54,246 nt of DNA from Bacteroidales bacterium (GTDB lineage Bacteria > Bacteroidota > Bacteroidia > Bacteroidales > P3). Below, piece after piece: positions 33,542 through 43,115 of this stretch. Position numbers and translations under genes: made by a program. The notes beneath the pieces are model-generated. The model made no database searches. It saw only the letters and a program-made list of their open reading frames with translations, and had not been told where the DNA came from. The stretch spans positions 1-54,246 of the forward strand of contig JAEEZY010000026.1 of assembly GCA_016292015.1 (NCBI GenBank), in the 5' to 3' direction. The first letter of the stretch is position 1. Every line of letters begins with the position of its first letter.

Positions 33542-35401
33542 CTATTCTTTTTTCAGTTTGTCGTAGCGCTTTCGGGATTGTTCGGTGTATAGGCTTGTGG
33601 GGTGTTCCAGCAGTATCTTCTCGTACTGTTCTTTTGCTCGTTTTTTGTTTCCCAGATGGTTTTCGTTTAGCTCGGCCGACATCATCAGGGCGTCGTCGCC
33701 TAACAGGCCGTCTCCGTAGAAGTTGATGAGTTTCTGAAGAAGTTCGTCTGCCTCGCTGTATCGCCCTTGTTTCAGTCGTATCTTTGCCTTCTGCATCAGC
33801 ACATCATCCAGGATGGGATGAGAGAGGGTTCGGTGCTCTATGTTGTCGAAGGCATTCCACGCAGAATCCAGCATATTGCGGTACAGTAGCAGGTCGGCTG
33901 CTGCATAGAGTTCCAGCATTGTGTATGTGCTGTCGTCTTCCAGATTATCGCTTATCAGCAGCGAGAGTTCCATCGCATCGTTGGCTATCAGCTTGCTTGT
34001 AGCGCTTCGCAATACTTCCAGTTGCGACTTGGCCCATTCAAATTCGTTGGTGAAGTAGGAGAGTCGTGCGTTCCGTAGTTTTGCCTGCGCCCCTATCATG
34101 TCGTTCTTGTTAGCCTTCTCCACCTGCATATAGAGTAGCGATGCGTCCCAAATCTCGCCTGCAAAGAGCATTAGGTCTCCGAGTTCGAGCTTTACCTCGC
34201 TTGCCTGGCTCGCCGGCAACTTTGGTATCTCCAGTGCGTCATACAGCATGTCGGCTGCTGTCTGCACTTCGTTGCCGTAGTAAGCCGTGAGCTGTGCATA
34301 GTTCCGCATCAACTGCACGGTTTCAACTGTTTTTCCAAGACTCGTTATCGCTTTCTCGTAGTCGGCCTTAAGAGATTTGTATTCTTTGGGAGTCATCGAG
34401 TAGTTCCTATCGACTTTGAGCCACTTTACGTTCAGAAGGCCTACCAGCGCCGTATGGTAGAGCGGACTTTGGGTGCCTTTCTTCAGCAGGTGGTTGTATC
34501 CCTGTTCCGCAACGTCGTAGTTTCCGTTGCTCTTCGCTATGTCCGACACTTTTAGAACCAGCTCTCCACCGTTTTCCGGGAAGCGTGCGTCCACAGCCTT
34601 CGCCTGTGTCATCGCGAACTCGAAATCCTTTTCCTGCAGAGAGAACCATATCATCATCTGAAGCCACGTCTGATTGGAGGGTTCTTTTTGTATTTTAGAT
34701 ACCAAAGCCCTCCGAAGGCCGTCGGCCAACTCGGTACCGGTAGCTTGACTCAAGTTACGCTGCAATGACACTTGCACTGAGTTCATCGATCCCGGTGAAC
34801 CTTCAAGAAGATCCAGATATTCCTTAGTCATTGCCTCGTAGTTGCCTGTGGCGCCGTATATCGAGGCAAGTTCGTTGAAATAAAGGAATTTGTTTTTTGT
34901 TAGTTCGCGAGCTTTCAGGTAGCATCTTGCTGCATAATCATATTCGTTGGCCGCCACAAATGCATCGACCAATTCCGTAATTTGTCGCTGGTCGTATTTC
35001 ATCTTGCCAAGTGCCTCGTCGTAAGCTTTCTGTTTCTTCTTGGCGTCCTTCTTCACTGCTGCTATCTTGCCTAAGTCAACATATAGGTACAGCTCTGATG
35101 GCGCTTTCTTCATACGCCCTTCCACCAGTCGCTCCGCTTCTTTGTAGTTTTCTAGCGCCATATACGACCTGTACAGCATCTGGTAGTAGTATTTGTTGTT
35201 TGTCTTTTTGTACAACGGCTCTGCTATCTCGATAGCCTGACGGAACTCGCCGTTATTGAAATGATATTGCGCCAACTGCTCTTTTGAACCCTGCCCGTTG
35301 ACGACAACCGGCACCAATACTGCTATTGCAACAAGGGCAATGCCGCTCAACCGCGACATCAGCTTACAGGTTTTATTGTTTCTATAGAATCTATACGCCA
35401 T
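33542..35401 (-). CDS. TPR-repeat exported protein
   Basis: 619 residues. A signal peptide ends near VVVNGQG; starting at the internal Met15 (ATG at 35359) gives a more ordinary signal peptide (SRLSGIALVAIAVLVPVVV). The rest is helical TPR hairpins throughout, for example YHFNNGEFRQAIEIAEPLYK, MALENYKEAERLVEG and LKQGRYSEADELLQKLINFYG. Likely a periplasmic scaffold; partners are unknown. The first ATG lies directly after the T-run of the tRNA terminator, so either the mRNA starts by read-through or the real start is Met15. Confidence 0.8.
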   Translation of the reverse strand: MAYRFYRNNKTCKLMSRLSGIALVAIAVLVPVVVNGQGSKEQLAQYHFNNGEFRQAIEIAEPLYKKTNNKYYYQMLYRSYMALENYKEAERLVEGRMKKAPSELYLYVDLGKIAAVKKDAKKKQKAYDEALGKMKYDQRQITELVDAFVAANEYDYAARCYLKARELTKNKFLYFNELASIYGATGNYEAMTKEYLDLLEGSPGSMNSVQVSLQRNLSQATGTELADGLRRALVSKIQKEPSNQTWLQMMIWFSLQEKDFEFAMTQAKAVDARFPENGGELVLKVSDIAKSNGNYDVAEQGYNHLLKKGTQSPLYHTALVGLLNVKWLKVDRNYSMTPKEYKSLKADYEKAITSLGKTVETVQLMRNYAQLTAYYGNEVQTAADMLYDALEIPKLPASQASEVKLELGDLMLFAGEIWDASLLYMQVEKANKNDMIGAQAKLRNARLSYFTNEFEWAKSQLEVLRSATSKLIANDAMELSLLISDNLEDDSTYTMLELYAAADLLLYRNMLDSAWNAFDNIEHRTLSHPILDDVLMQKAKIRLKQGRYSEADELLQKLINFYGDGLLGDDALMMSAELNENHLGNKKRAKEQYEKILLEHPTSLYTEQSRKRYDKLKKE

Positions 35402-35431
35402 AAAAAAAACCGGACGCTTTTGCCTCCGGTT
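35402..35431 (-). terminator. rho-independent terminator of the tRNA-Lys transcript
   Basis: On the minus strand, stem AACCGGA/TCCGGTT (35425-35431 with 35408-35414), 10-base loop, then eight T residues that run right into the ATG of the TPR gene. Confidence 0.8.
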
Positions 35432-35442
35432 CCTCTGTTTTG

Positions 35443-35515
35443 TGACTAAGCTGGGATTCGAACCCAGGACCCCATCCTTAAAAGGGATGTGCTCTACCTG
35501 CTGAGCTACTTAGTC
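35443..35515 (-). tRNA. tRNA-Lys (TTT), copy 1
   Basis: 73 nt, cloverleaf complete: acceptor GACTAAG/CTTAGTC with discriminator A, D-arm AGCTCAGC.GGTAGAGC, anticodon loop CTTTTAA with TTT at 35480-35482, and TTCGAAT in the T loop. The CCA end is not encoded. Identical to the copy at 35552. Confidence 0.97.
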
Positions 35516-35551
35516 GCCGCTAAAAAGCATTGCGTTTTGTCCCTTGTTTTG

Positions 35552-35624
35552 TGACTAAGCTGGGATTCGAACCCAGGACCCCATCCTTAAAAGGGATGTG
35601 CTCTACCTGCTGAGCTACTTAGTC
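35552..35624 (-). tRNA. tRNA-Lys (TTT), copy 2
   Basis: Same 73-nt sequence as copy 1, offset by 109 bp; anticodon complement at 35589-35591. First gene of the pair in transcription order, with the promoter box at 35641-35649. Confidence 0.97.
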
Positions 35625-35640
35625 GCCCCAATTTGAGTTT

Positions 35641-35649
35641 GCAAAGGTA
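35641..35649 (-). promoter_or_regulatory. -7 box of the tRNA-Lys pair
   Basis: On the minus strand TACCTTTGC matches TAnnTTTG and sits 16 bp upstream of the 5' end of the first tRNA. Confidence 0.6.
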
Positions 35650-35759
35650 CAAACTTTTTTCCACTCTATAGGAAAAAACGTTCAAAATATTCCCATAATA
35701 TCCCATAACACACACATAATCCACTAGATGTATGTATGTGTCAAACTGTACTTATGGTA

Positions 35760-37253
35760 TCATTTTTCTGCGTTTTCACCTTTCTTGCGTCTATGAAACC
35801 GCATGCTGATCCGTTCTCGCAACTTGATATACCATCGCATGTTGCTCGGCGACGAGTCTGTAGTCGCATACACCGTGAGGAATATACCTATGGGTATGAA
35901 CACTAGTGTCGCCACCCACATTCCCCATTCGTCCATGGCCCCGCCGCGCACCGACTTTTCATCTATCATGTCTATCACATAATACAGCACGAAGAACAGC
36001 ACCGAGGCCACCAGTGGCATGCCCAGACCTCCTTTGCGAACTATCGATCCGAATGGTGCTCCTACTAGAAATAATACTATGCATGCTATGGAGAAGGTAT
36101 ATTTGCGATACCAAACCACGTAGTGCCGCGCAAGGTATTCTTTGTCCGACTTCATCACCTGCGAGTACACCTTGTAGTCGCTCATGATTTGGTCGCTTAT
36201 TGCACGTGCGCGATTCAGTACCCTGAGTCGTTTTTCTTGCTTCAGCGATGCGATTGACTTTGCGTAGTCGAAGGGCGCCGCTTTCGACATAGCACTCCCT
36301 TTTTTATCTTTTAAATGGGCATAGCGGTTGTATATCGACATTTTAGACATCGTCGAAGCCGTAAAATCAGCATATCTTTTCACCGCGTCTGTTTTTATCT
36401 GCCGTGTTGTCGAGTCCAACTGCTTAACGTTCATCATTTGGCAGTTTGAGCGGAAACTTTCCTTGTCCGACTTGTCAAAGGCAAACGACGACAGGTCGAA
36501 TGTCAGCGTCTGCTCCTTGAAATCCACTGCTGTGAAAGGTCTCGACTCGCGGTTCTCCCCGTCGGTTTCTTCAGTATAGGAGTGTCCGTCATGCAACGTA
36601 AACACTAGGTATTGCCCGTCTGGACTTGTCTGCATCGTGCCTTTCTCGGCAAGTATTATTGACGATTGCGATGGACTTTGCGTGTGGTCGTATATGATAA
36701 TGTCCTTCAACACTCCCGTTTCGGGGTCTTTTTCGTTTATGCGTATCACGTAGCCTTCTATCTCGCTGTAGTACTCGCTCGGCCTTATGTTCACCGCTGG
36801 TTTTTTTCTCGTCACATCGTAAAGCGTCATTCTGTATCGTAGCGTTGCTGCCGGAAGCACGTTGTTGGCAAAGAAGAACGCCACCAGCGTGAGCAACGTC
36901 ACCACCACCGCCATCGGCATCATGGCTCGCCTCAGCGAGATGCCACCCGCTTTCATTGCTATCAACTCGTACTTCTCTCCAAAGTTTCCCATAGTCATGA
37001 TGGAGGCGAAAAGCACTGCTATCGGCAATGCCATTGGTACAAAGGTTGCCGATGCATAGAACAGTAGCTCCGCAATAACTCCAACACTTAGTCCTTTCCC
37101 CACCATGTCATCGATATACTTCCATACAAACTGCATCAACAGCACGAACACCGCTATGCTGAACGTCAGCAGTAACGGTCCGATGAACGAACGCAGTATG
37201 TGTCGGTCTATCTGTTTCATTAAAGACTTGTCGGTGTTGGTCACAATGTCCAT
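35760..37253 (-). CDS. LptF/LptG family lipopolysaccharide export permease
   Basis: 497 residues of the YjgP/YjgQ family, the inner-membrane permease that lifts lipopolysaccharide from the membrane together with LptB. Three helices precede a long periplasmic beta-jellyroll (about 140-380) and three follow (near 390-470), with FLVGAPFGSIVRKGGLGMPL before the fifth. A start at 37220 (MKQIDRHILRSFIGP) matches the family better; the ATG at 37253 adds 11 residues. Last gene of the envelope operon, 34 bp after rseP. It shows lipopolysaccharide export, in line with lpxB. LptF versus LptG cannot be decided. Confidence 0.9.
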   Translation of the reverse strand: MDIVTNTDKSLMKQIDRHILRSFIGPLLLTFSIAVFVLLMQFVWKYIDDMVGKGLSVGVIAELLFYASATFVPMALPIAVLFASIMTMGNFGEKYELIAMKAGGISLRRAMMPMAVVVTLLTLVAFFFANNVLPAATLRYRMTLYDVTRKKPAVNIRPSEYYSEIEGYVIRINEKDPETGVLKDIIIYDHTQSPSQSSIILAEKGTMQTSPDGQYLVFTLHDGHSYTEETDGENRESRPFTAVDFKEQTLTFDLSSFAFDKSDKESFRSNCQMMNVKQLDSTTRQIKTDAVKRYADFTASTMSKMSIYNRYAHLKDKKGSAMSKAAPFDYAKSIASLKQEKRLRVLNRARAISDQIMSDYKVYSQVMKSDKEYLARHYVVWYRKYTFSIACIVLFLVGAPFGSIVRKGGLGMPLVASVLFFVLYYVIDMIDEKSVRGGAMDEWGMWVATLVFIPIGIFLTVYATTDSSPSNMRWYIKLRERISMRFHRRKKGENAEK

Positions 37254-37287
37254 AAAGGCTTAAGCCTCAAGACATGGTACTTAAAGT

Positions 37288-38673
37288 TTAAAAGAAACCT
37301 TGTATCAGTCGCCAGATGTCGTTCCCATTGGCTAGCACCAAGAGCGCCAGCAGAAGTGCCATACCTACATTCTGAGCGATGTTCAGAAACTTGTCGCTAG
37401 GTTTCTTACGCGTCACCATCTCCCACAGCGTGAACAATATATGCCCTCCGTCAAGACCTGGTATCGGTATGATGTTCATGAAGGCCAGTATCACTGCCAG
37501 CAGTGCCGTGACATCCCAGAATGCCAGCCAACTCCAATGGTCGGGGAAGATGCTCCCTATAGATATGAAGCCGCCGAGACTCTGCACGCCGTTTTTGGTA
37601 AACAGTAGCTTCAAACTTGTTACGTAGGTAGCCAGCGTTTCCCATCCGTGCTTAATACCTGCCGGGATGGCTTGTAGCACATTGTATGACTTGTGTTCAA
37701 CCGGGAATACTTCAAGCGGTGTCTTTAATTGCACACCGATTTTCCCTGTCGAGGGCACTTTCATCGTCAACGCCTTGTACACTCCGTTTCTGAACAGCCC
37801 GAGCGTTATTGAGTCTCCGGCGTTTTCGCTCAACGCTGCACTGACCATGCTGAATGTATAAAGTTCTTCACCATTGACGCTCACCACGCTGTCGCCTATT
37901 TCCATGCCTGCCTTACTTGCTATCGAACCCGGCACAAAGTCTTTTACCACAAACGGACTGCAGATGTTTGTTATTAGTGCTTTCGGATGCTCTTTAAGCA
38001 CTCGGTCTATGAAATCGTCCGACAGTTTCATTGAGAAAAGGCTGTCACCTCTTTTCACCGTTAGTTCAGGAGTTGTCTTGTGCAGCAGGCGCTTCTGCAA
38101 CACGGCATAATCGTACATCTCCTCTCCGTCAACGGCATAGATGATATCTCCGTTGCGTAATCCTTCGTCAAGCAGTATCTGATGGTATTCATAACCAAGT
38201 TTGGCGTTTCTCAACGGTAACTCGTCTTTGCCCCAGTGTGCAAAAATGAGCGTGTAGAGTAGTAGTGCCGATACGAAATTCACCAGCACACCGCCCGAGA
38301 TTATCAGCAGTCGCTGCCATGCTGGTTTGGTGCGATATTCCCATGGTTGCGGCTTACTCTCCAGGTCTTCGGCTTTTTTTGTCTCATCAATCATCCCAGC
38401 TATGTCACAATAGCCGCCCAGCGGTATCCAGCCTAGACCCCATAGCGTGTTGTCTGGTTCTTTCTCTTCCCACTCTTTCGGTGTTGTGGCATTGAAGAAC
38501 AGAAAATGCCATTTCCCGTCGAATTTCTTGGCTTTCAGTATAGAGAACTTCCAGTTAAAGAACATGTAGAACCTTCGTACCCGTGTCTTGAATAATTTTG
38601 CAAAACCCAGGTGTCCGAACTCGTGAGTTATGATAAGCAACGAGAGGCTGAGAAATAAAGCAAGTACTTTCAT
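37288..38673 (-). CDS. rseP: RseP-like site-2 protease
   Basis: Intramembrane zinc protease, 461 residues. The HEFGH metal motif is at about 17-21 in the first helix, a PDZ domain covers about 240-310 (GSIASKAGMEIGDSVVSVNG), with part of a second PDZ before it, and the late helix carries IPIPGLDGGHILF with the third ligand Asp. The family cleaves anti-sigma factors or leftover signal peptides. The insertion after the first helix (WHFLFFNATTPKEWEEKEP) is usual in Bacteroidota. It sits between dxr (44 bp) and the LptF/G gene (34 bp), the usual neighbourhood. Confidence 0.95.
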   Translation of the reverse strand: MKVLALFLSLSLLIITHEFGHLGFAKLFKTRVRRFYMFFNWKFSILKAKKFDGKWHFLFFNATTPKEWEEKEPDNTLWGLGWIPLGGYCDIAGMIDETKKAEDLESKPQPWEYRTKPAWQRLLIISGGVLVNFVSALLLYTLIFAHWGKDELPLRNAKLGYEYHQILLDEGLRNGDIIYAVDGEEMYDYAVLQKRLLHKTTPELTVKRGDSLFSMKLSDDFIDRVLKEHPKALITNICSPFVVKDFVPGSIASKAGMEIGDSVVSVNGEELYTFSMVSAALSENAGDSITLGLFRNGVYKALTMKVPSTGKIGVQLKTPLEVFPVEHKSYNVLQAIPAGIKHGWETLATYVTSLKLLFTKNGVQSLGGFISIGSIFPDHWSWLAFWDVTALLAVILAFMNIIPIPGLDGGHILFTLWEMVTRKKPSDKFLNIAQNVGMALLLALLVLANGNDIWRLIQGFF

Positions 38674-38717
38674 ATTGAGTTAAAGAGGTTTATAAAGTAT
38701 AGAATGATTACAATCGT

Positions 38718-39848
38718 CTATTCGCTGATCCTTACCTGCCGGTCCGTCTCAAAAAGATCGTCAAGGGTCGGATTGGCTATGAATGAGGCCGTCTGCATTT
38801 TCCTTTCAACAAAGTCTGCAATCTCCAGAAATCGTATGCGACCTTCTATGAAGCGTTGCACTGCCACTTCGTTTGCCGCATTCATGATACACGGCATATT
38901 GCCGCCCTTCTCTATCGCCCAGTAGGCCAGATTCAGGCAGCGGAATGTTTCTCTGTCGGGTTTTCCGAATGTAAGCTGTCCATATTTTTCAAAGTCCAGA
39001 CGTTGCAGCGGGCTGCTGTTCCGCCGTGGGAAACTGAAAGCGTACTGTATTGGTGTCTTCATTGAGGGTATGCCCAGTTGTGCTTTCACACTGCCGTCTT
39101 CAAACTGCACCATCGAGTGTACCACCGATTGCGGATGTACTACCACCTCTATCTTCTCAGCCGGAACGTCGAATAGCCAACGAGCTTCTATTACTTCCAA
39201 ACCTTTGTTCATCAGCGTCGCCGAATCTATTGTCACTTTGCGCCCCATCGACCAGTTCGGGTGATTCAGAGCCTCTTCCAGCGTTACACTTTTCAGACTC
39301 TCTCTGCTGCGTCCGTAGAACGGTCCGCCCGAGGCGGTGAGTAGTATCTTCTCCACAGGCGATTGTTCGCCTACAAGGCTTTGGAATATTGCCGAGTGTT
39401 CCGAATCTACTGGTAATATTGGTGTGTGGCAGCGTGCCGCCGTATCGGTAACAATTTCCCCCGCTACCACCATGGTTTCCTTGTTGGCTAGAGCCACTGT
39501 TTTTCCAGCTTCTATGGCTTTCAGTGTGGGTTTTAGTCCGGCAAACCCTACTATAGACGCAAGCACCATGTCGATACTTTCCATCTCCATGGTTTCCTCT
39601 ATTGCCTGATCCCCGGCATATACCTTCACTGGCTCACCTGCGAGTGCCTTGCGCACGTTGTCGTATTTGCCCTCGTCGGCTATCACCACTGCGTTGGGTT
39701 TGAATTCCAGAGCTTGCTCTATGAGCAGTTTGTCGTTCGTTCCAGCACACAGCACCTCCGCAACATACTCATCGGGATGCCATCGTATGACATCCAGAGC
39801 CTGTGTTCCGATCGAGCCGGTGGAACCTAATATGGCAATATGCTTCAC
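38718..39848 (-). CDS. dxr: 1-deoxy-D-xylulose 5-phosphate reductoisomerase
   Basis: Second enzyme of the MEP isoprenoid pathway: converts DXP to MEP with NADPH in the cytoplasm. 376 residues from GTG at 39848, which gives VKHIAILGSTGSIGTQALDV at the very start as in the family; a GTG at 39893 would add 15 residues that overlap the previous gene's stop. Also seen: ALANKETMVVAG, PVDSEHSAIFQ (metal site), TASGGPF, HPNWSMGRKVTIDSATLMNKGLE. Isoprenoid supply also feeds the undecaprenyl carrier used by the polysaccharide locus. Confidence 0.96.
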   Translation of the reverse strand: MKHIAILGSTGSIGTQALDVIRWHPDEYVAEVLCAGTNDKLLIEQALEFKPNAVVIADEGKYDNVRKALAGEPVKVYAGDQAIEETMEMESIDMVLASIVGFAGLKPTLKAIEAGKTVALANKETMVVAGEIVTDTAARCHTPILPVDSEHSAIFQSLVGEQSPVEKILLTASGGPFYGRSRESLKSVTLEEALNHPNWSMGRKVTIDSATLMNKGLEVIEARWLFDVPAEKIEVVVHPQSVVHSMVQFEDGSVKAQLGIPSMKTPIQYAFSFPRRNSSPLQRLDFEKYGQLTFGKPDRETFRCLNLAYWAIEKGGNMPCIMNAANEVAVQRFIEGRIRFLEIADFVERKMQTASFIANPTLDDLFETDRQVRISE

Positions 39849-39892
39849 TGTAGGATAACTTAAACTAATTATTAGCTGCTGACTTTTAATCA

Positions 39893-40879
39893 CTAAAACG
39901 ATACATACGTGAGTGGATCAACAGTCTTGCCGTTAATCCATAGTTCGAAGTGCAGGTGTGGAGTCCCTGAACCTGCAGAATGTCCCATATATGCTATCGG
40001 CTCTCCTGCTCTCACCATATCGCCGTTGTGTTTCAGCAGTGCGCTGCTATGTTTATACACTGTGATGATATTGCCAGGATGTTGCACGGCAATCACATAT
40101 CCGTCGTCGGCTGTGAAACCCGCGTAGAACACCGTGCCGTTCGCAGCCGATTTGATTATATCGTTCATGTTGCCAGCTATATCAACTCCGTTATGACCTT
40201 CCTTGCTGTTATATGCCGTGATGACTTTCCCCTTGATTGGAGGGAAGAACAGTTGCCCGCCGCTGGCCGTCGGCTGGCCGTTAGTCGTTGTTTGCTGCCA
40301 GCTGCCTATTGCTTGCTGTCCACTTTCAGCCTTTTTAGCCTTCGCCATATCTTCGCGTAGCAAGCTGTCGGCCTTGCTGCGTTTGTCCTCTTCTCCCTGC
40401 ACCTTGGGTCGGCTCTCGTTTTCTGCTGTGTCGGTTATTTCTTCACCCGCCACAATTGAACTCAGCACTGCCATCATCTCTTCTTGATGCTGTACTTTCA
40501 TATTGAGTGAGTCAAGTAGGAGCACATTGCGGTAAGTCTGGTCAACCATTTCGCTATTGGTATATCCCGGTATTATGTTATGCAGCGGTGTAAAAGCGAT
40601 AAGCAGAAATGTGATTATCATAAGCACTATGCCTACAATTCCAACTCCGACAAAGAGATTGAGTGCTGATAGGCGGAACGACCAATGCTCGCGGTAGTTT
40701 TCGGCGTCCATAACCACCAAGCGCTGCTTCCGCTTCATTTTGACATACAAGATGTGCAACTTTCGCATGAATGGACTTTTCCATTTATGTGGTGTTCCGT
40801 CGCCAGGCTTAGCCGAAAACAAAAGGCGCAACCATTCGGTCACGCCCTTTGTAAACTGCTTTATTTTCTTGAATGCCAT
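39893..40879 (-). CDS. M23 family metallopeptidase (LytM domain)
   Basis: 328 residues. A cytoplasmic basic N-terminus (about 1-65), one membrane helix (about 72-96), a coiled stalk (about 115-185), then a LytM/M23 domain (about 210-328) with the zinc ligands in GHNGVDIAG and the PHLHFELW motif. Probably a membrane-bound peptidoglycan endopeptidase. The linker QQAIGSWQQTTTNGQPTAS (DNA 40251-40320) is encoded by short-period repeat sequence similar to the intergenic phrases. It follows the PpiD-like gene by 29 bp. Confidence 0.93.
   Translation of the reverse strand: MAFKKIKQFTKGVTEWLRLLFSAKPGDGTPHKWKSPFMRKLHILYVKMKRKQRLVVMDAENYREHWSFRLSALNLFVGVGIVGIVLMIITFLLIAFTPLHNIIPGYTNSEMVDQTYRNVLLLDSLNMKVQHQEEMMAVLSSIVAGEEITDTAENESRPKVQGEEDKRSKADSLLREDMAKAKKAESGQQAIGSWQQTTTNGQPTASGGQLFFPPIKGKVITAYNSKEGHNGVDIAGNMNDIIKSAANGTVFYAGFTADDGYVIAVQHPGNIITVYKHSSALLKHNGDMVRAGEPIAYMGHSAGSGTPHLHFELWINGKTVDPLTYVSF
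40251..40320 (-). repeat. short-period phrase repeat inside the M23 gene
   Basis: On the minus strand, words such as AATAGGCAGC, TGGCAGCAAA, CAACGACTAA, CGGCCAGCCG and ACGGCCAGCG follow each other at a spacing of 7-11 bp. The stretch is low-complexity and encodes the Gln/Thr/Gly linker ahead of the LytM domain. Confidence 0.5.
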
Positions 40880-40908
40880 TCTATTAGTTTCCTGTGGTAT
40901 TGAAACTG

Positions 40909-43062
40909 TTAGAAGAAACGGCTGCGGTTGTCTTTTATCTTGGTAGCATTCTGCAGCACCTGGATGGCACTGGATTGTTTGCGGCCGTAATCCCGTATCA
41001 TCATGGTCTTCAAACTCTCCACATCACTGCGCTCGTCTGCTTGACGGCCAATGACTTTGATGAAGTACGTTCCCTGAGCTCCTTTTATCGGGCCTGACAC
41101 TTCGTTTTCCTTGGCCATGGCCACGTGTGCCTGCACCTTGGGCTCCATGCCAAAACGGCCGAGATAGTAGTCTCTCAGTCCGACGTTGGTCAGCGTATCG
41201 ACTGTTGTATTGAGCTTTGCGGCCAGTGCGGCAATGTCTTTGGTCGATTTCGCAGCCTCGCCCGCCTGGGCCATCAGATATTCGGAACGCTTCTCCAGAC
41301 GCACCTGCTGCTCGATGTCGGTACGCACCTTGTCAACGGTCAGGTTCTTCTTGTTATAAACCTCCTTCAGGGCCACAACCACGTAGTTGTCACCACATGA
41401 GTAAACCTCTTCCGACACATCGCCCACTTTACGCTTCTTATCGAAGGTCCACTGCATGATGCTTCGACAGTTCTCAAGTCCGGGCAGTTGATCCATCATA
41501 GGGGTGGTCATGGCTTCTCTTACCGACAAGTTATCCTTGGCTGCCGATGCAATCAGCTCCTCTTCAGTGCGATTCTGCCCCACAAACCAGCTGGCTTTGT
41601 TGAATATCTGGGTGCTGGTATTATTGCTGGGGGCTATCTCGCGAACCACCTTTGCTACACGATATTTCCGGTTCGGCGTGGTCTTACCAGTCACTTTCAC
41701 TACCACGTATCCCATATTGTCAGGGCGTTTGTAAGTGAACACTCCGCCTTCGGGGGTATTCACTATGTCGTCGTTGAGGAAACCGTAGGTTGTGCCGTCA
41801 AGTGCCCAGCCCATGTCTCCTTTGTTGCTGTTTTTCTGCGGATCGTCTGAATAGCGAGCCACGATATCTTCCACATTGGCATCTTTCGCCTTAAGGAACA
41901 TCTCTACGGAATCAGCCACCAATTTGGCCTCTTCATCAGTGCGAGTTACACTTTCAAGGCCGGCGGTGCTGTTGAGTATCAGCACCACGCTGGCACGGAC
42001 GCTGTCAGGACGCATTGCCGATCCCATCACTTTGGCCATCACCCATTCGGTACCCACCTGGCGAGGTGCAATGAAGCCACCCACTGGGGTCTTCTCGATA
42101 AGGGTGTCCAACCCTCTTACTTGCGACGCTTTCACATAGGTTGTGTCGTAGCTCTGAGCTGGCTTCGAATTGCCATAGACAAACTCCGATACATTGACAT
42201 CTTCAACGGTCTGGAACTCTTTCCAGATAGTGTCAACCTCTTCTGCTATCTTTGCAAGGTCTTCTGCCGACGGAACGATAGGATAGGTGATAAACTCTAT
42301 CTTGCGGATTTCGTCATACACCCTGAGACCCATTCCGTTCTCTATCTCAGCACGATGTTCGTTAAAGTAGTTCTTGTAGTCTTCCTCTGTAGGGGTCGAG
42401 TTCTCCTCGCTAACATTCTGATATGAGGCCATTGCCACTACCACATCGGAGCGATTGGCTGCCAGTTTTGCCTCGTTTTCAGCCAGTGCTGTGGGCACAT
42501 AGAATGCTTTGCTGATAAGGTTGTTGTATTTCTCCTGCAGGCGGTTGCTCTCCACTTCGTGGCGCATTGCCTGTATGTCGTGCTGCATCGCAGGTTCAAG
42601 CTGGTCATATTGGTCGCGGAAATATCGGGCCGCTGCCTGTGCATTGTACTGACCGGTGCTCGGGTCGGTGAACCACTGGCGCATATACGGGTGAGTGTAT
42701 GTTCCATCCTCATACATCATCGAGCTGGCCTCGTCTTCTGTGATCATCAGACCCAGTTTCTTGTACTGCACTCCCATGAGGGTGTCCTCCACCATGCTCT
42801 GCCACACCTGTTCGCGCAGACGGTATTCTATGTCGTTAGACACCTGGTCAACACCCTGGTTGCGCATATAGTTGGCCTTAAGCTCGTCATAGCGCTCGTT
42901 GAAGTCTTGGATGGTGAATGTTGCCTTGCCGATTTTGGCCACTTCAAATTGACCAGCTCCGCGGTTCTTCTGCAAGTCGCCTATGATGAAGGCTACTATG
43001 GCTATACCAACGATTGCCACGGCAATTCCTGAATGTTTTCTGATACTTCCAATTGCTCCCAT
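40909..43062 (-). CDS. PpiD-like periplasmic peptidyl-prolyl isomerase
   Basis: 717 residues, normal for Bacteroidota PpiD/SurA-type proteins. A single N-terminal helix (about 12-29) anchors it in the inner membrane; a SurA_N-type helical domain follows, then a parvulin domain (about 345-460, with VEDIVARYSDDPQKNSNKGD and GFLNDDIVNTPEGGVF) and a second, more divergent one. It assists folding of exported and outer-membrane proteins. First gene of an operon running on to the M23 peptidase, dxr, rseP and the LptF/G gene, which ties envelope protein folding, wall and lipopolysaccharide export to one promoter. Confidence 0.9.
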   Translation of the reverse strand: MGAIGSIRKHSGIAVAIVGIAIVAFIIGDLQKNRGAGQFEVAKIGKATFTIQDFNERYDELKANYMRNQGVDQVSNDIEYRLREQVWQSMVEDTLMGVQYKKLGLMITEDEASSMMYEDGTYTHPYMRQWFTDPSTGQYNAQAAARYFRDQYDQLEPAMQHDIQAMRHEVESNRLQEKYNNLISKAFYVPTALAENEAKLAANRSDVVVAMASYQNVSEENSTPTEEDYKNYFNEHRAEIENGMGLRVYDEIRKIEFITYPIVPSAEDLAKIAEEVDTIWKEFQTVEDVNVSEFVYGNSKPAQSYDTTYVKASQVRGLDTLIEKTPVGGFIAPRQVGTEWVMAKVMGSAMRPDSVRASVVLILNSTAGLESVTRTDEEAKLVADSVEMFLKAKDANVEDIVARYSDDPQKNSNKGDMGWALDGTTYGFLNDDIVNTPEGGVFTYKRPDNMGYVVVKVTGKTTPNRKYRVAKVVREIAPSNNTSTQIFNKASWFVGQNRTEEELIASAAKDNLSVREAMTTPMMDQLPGLENCRSIMQWTFDKKRKVGDVSEEVYSCGDNYVVVALKEVYNKKNLTVDKVRTDIEQQVRLEKRSEYLMAQAGEAAKSTKDIAALAAKLNTTVDTLTNVGLRDYYLGRFGMEPKVQAHVAMAKENEVSGPIKGAQGTYFIKVIGRQADERSDVESLKTMMIRDYGRKQSSAIQVLQNATKIKDNRSRFF

Positions 43063-43103
43063 GTTATAGAGTTTGTTACTTGTTAATATTCTTATTTAAG
43101 CGT

Positions 43104-43112
43104 GCAAAAGTA
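43104..43112 (-). promoter_or_regulatory. -7 box of the ppiD-dxr-rseP operon
   Basis: On the minus strand TACTTTTGC matches TAnnTTTG, 41 bp before the ATG at 43062. The hairpin at 43121-43166 lies directly upstream and covers the expected -33 region. Confidence 0.6.
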
Positions 43113-43115
43113 CTA

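Noticed and set aside
35700..35745. Hairpin after the LptF/G gene (ACACACATA with TATGTATGTGT)
   Set aside because: The arms match only partly and no T-run follows on the minus strand, so I do not call it a terminator.
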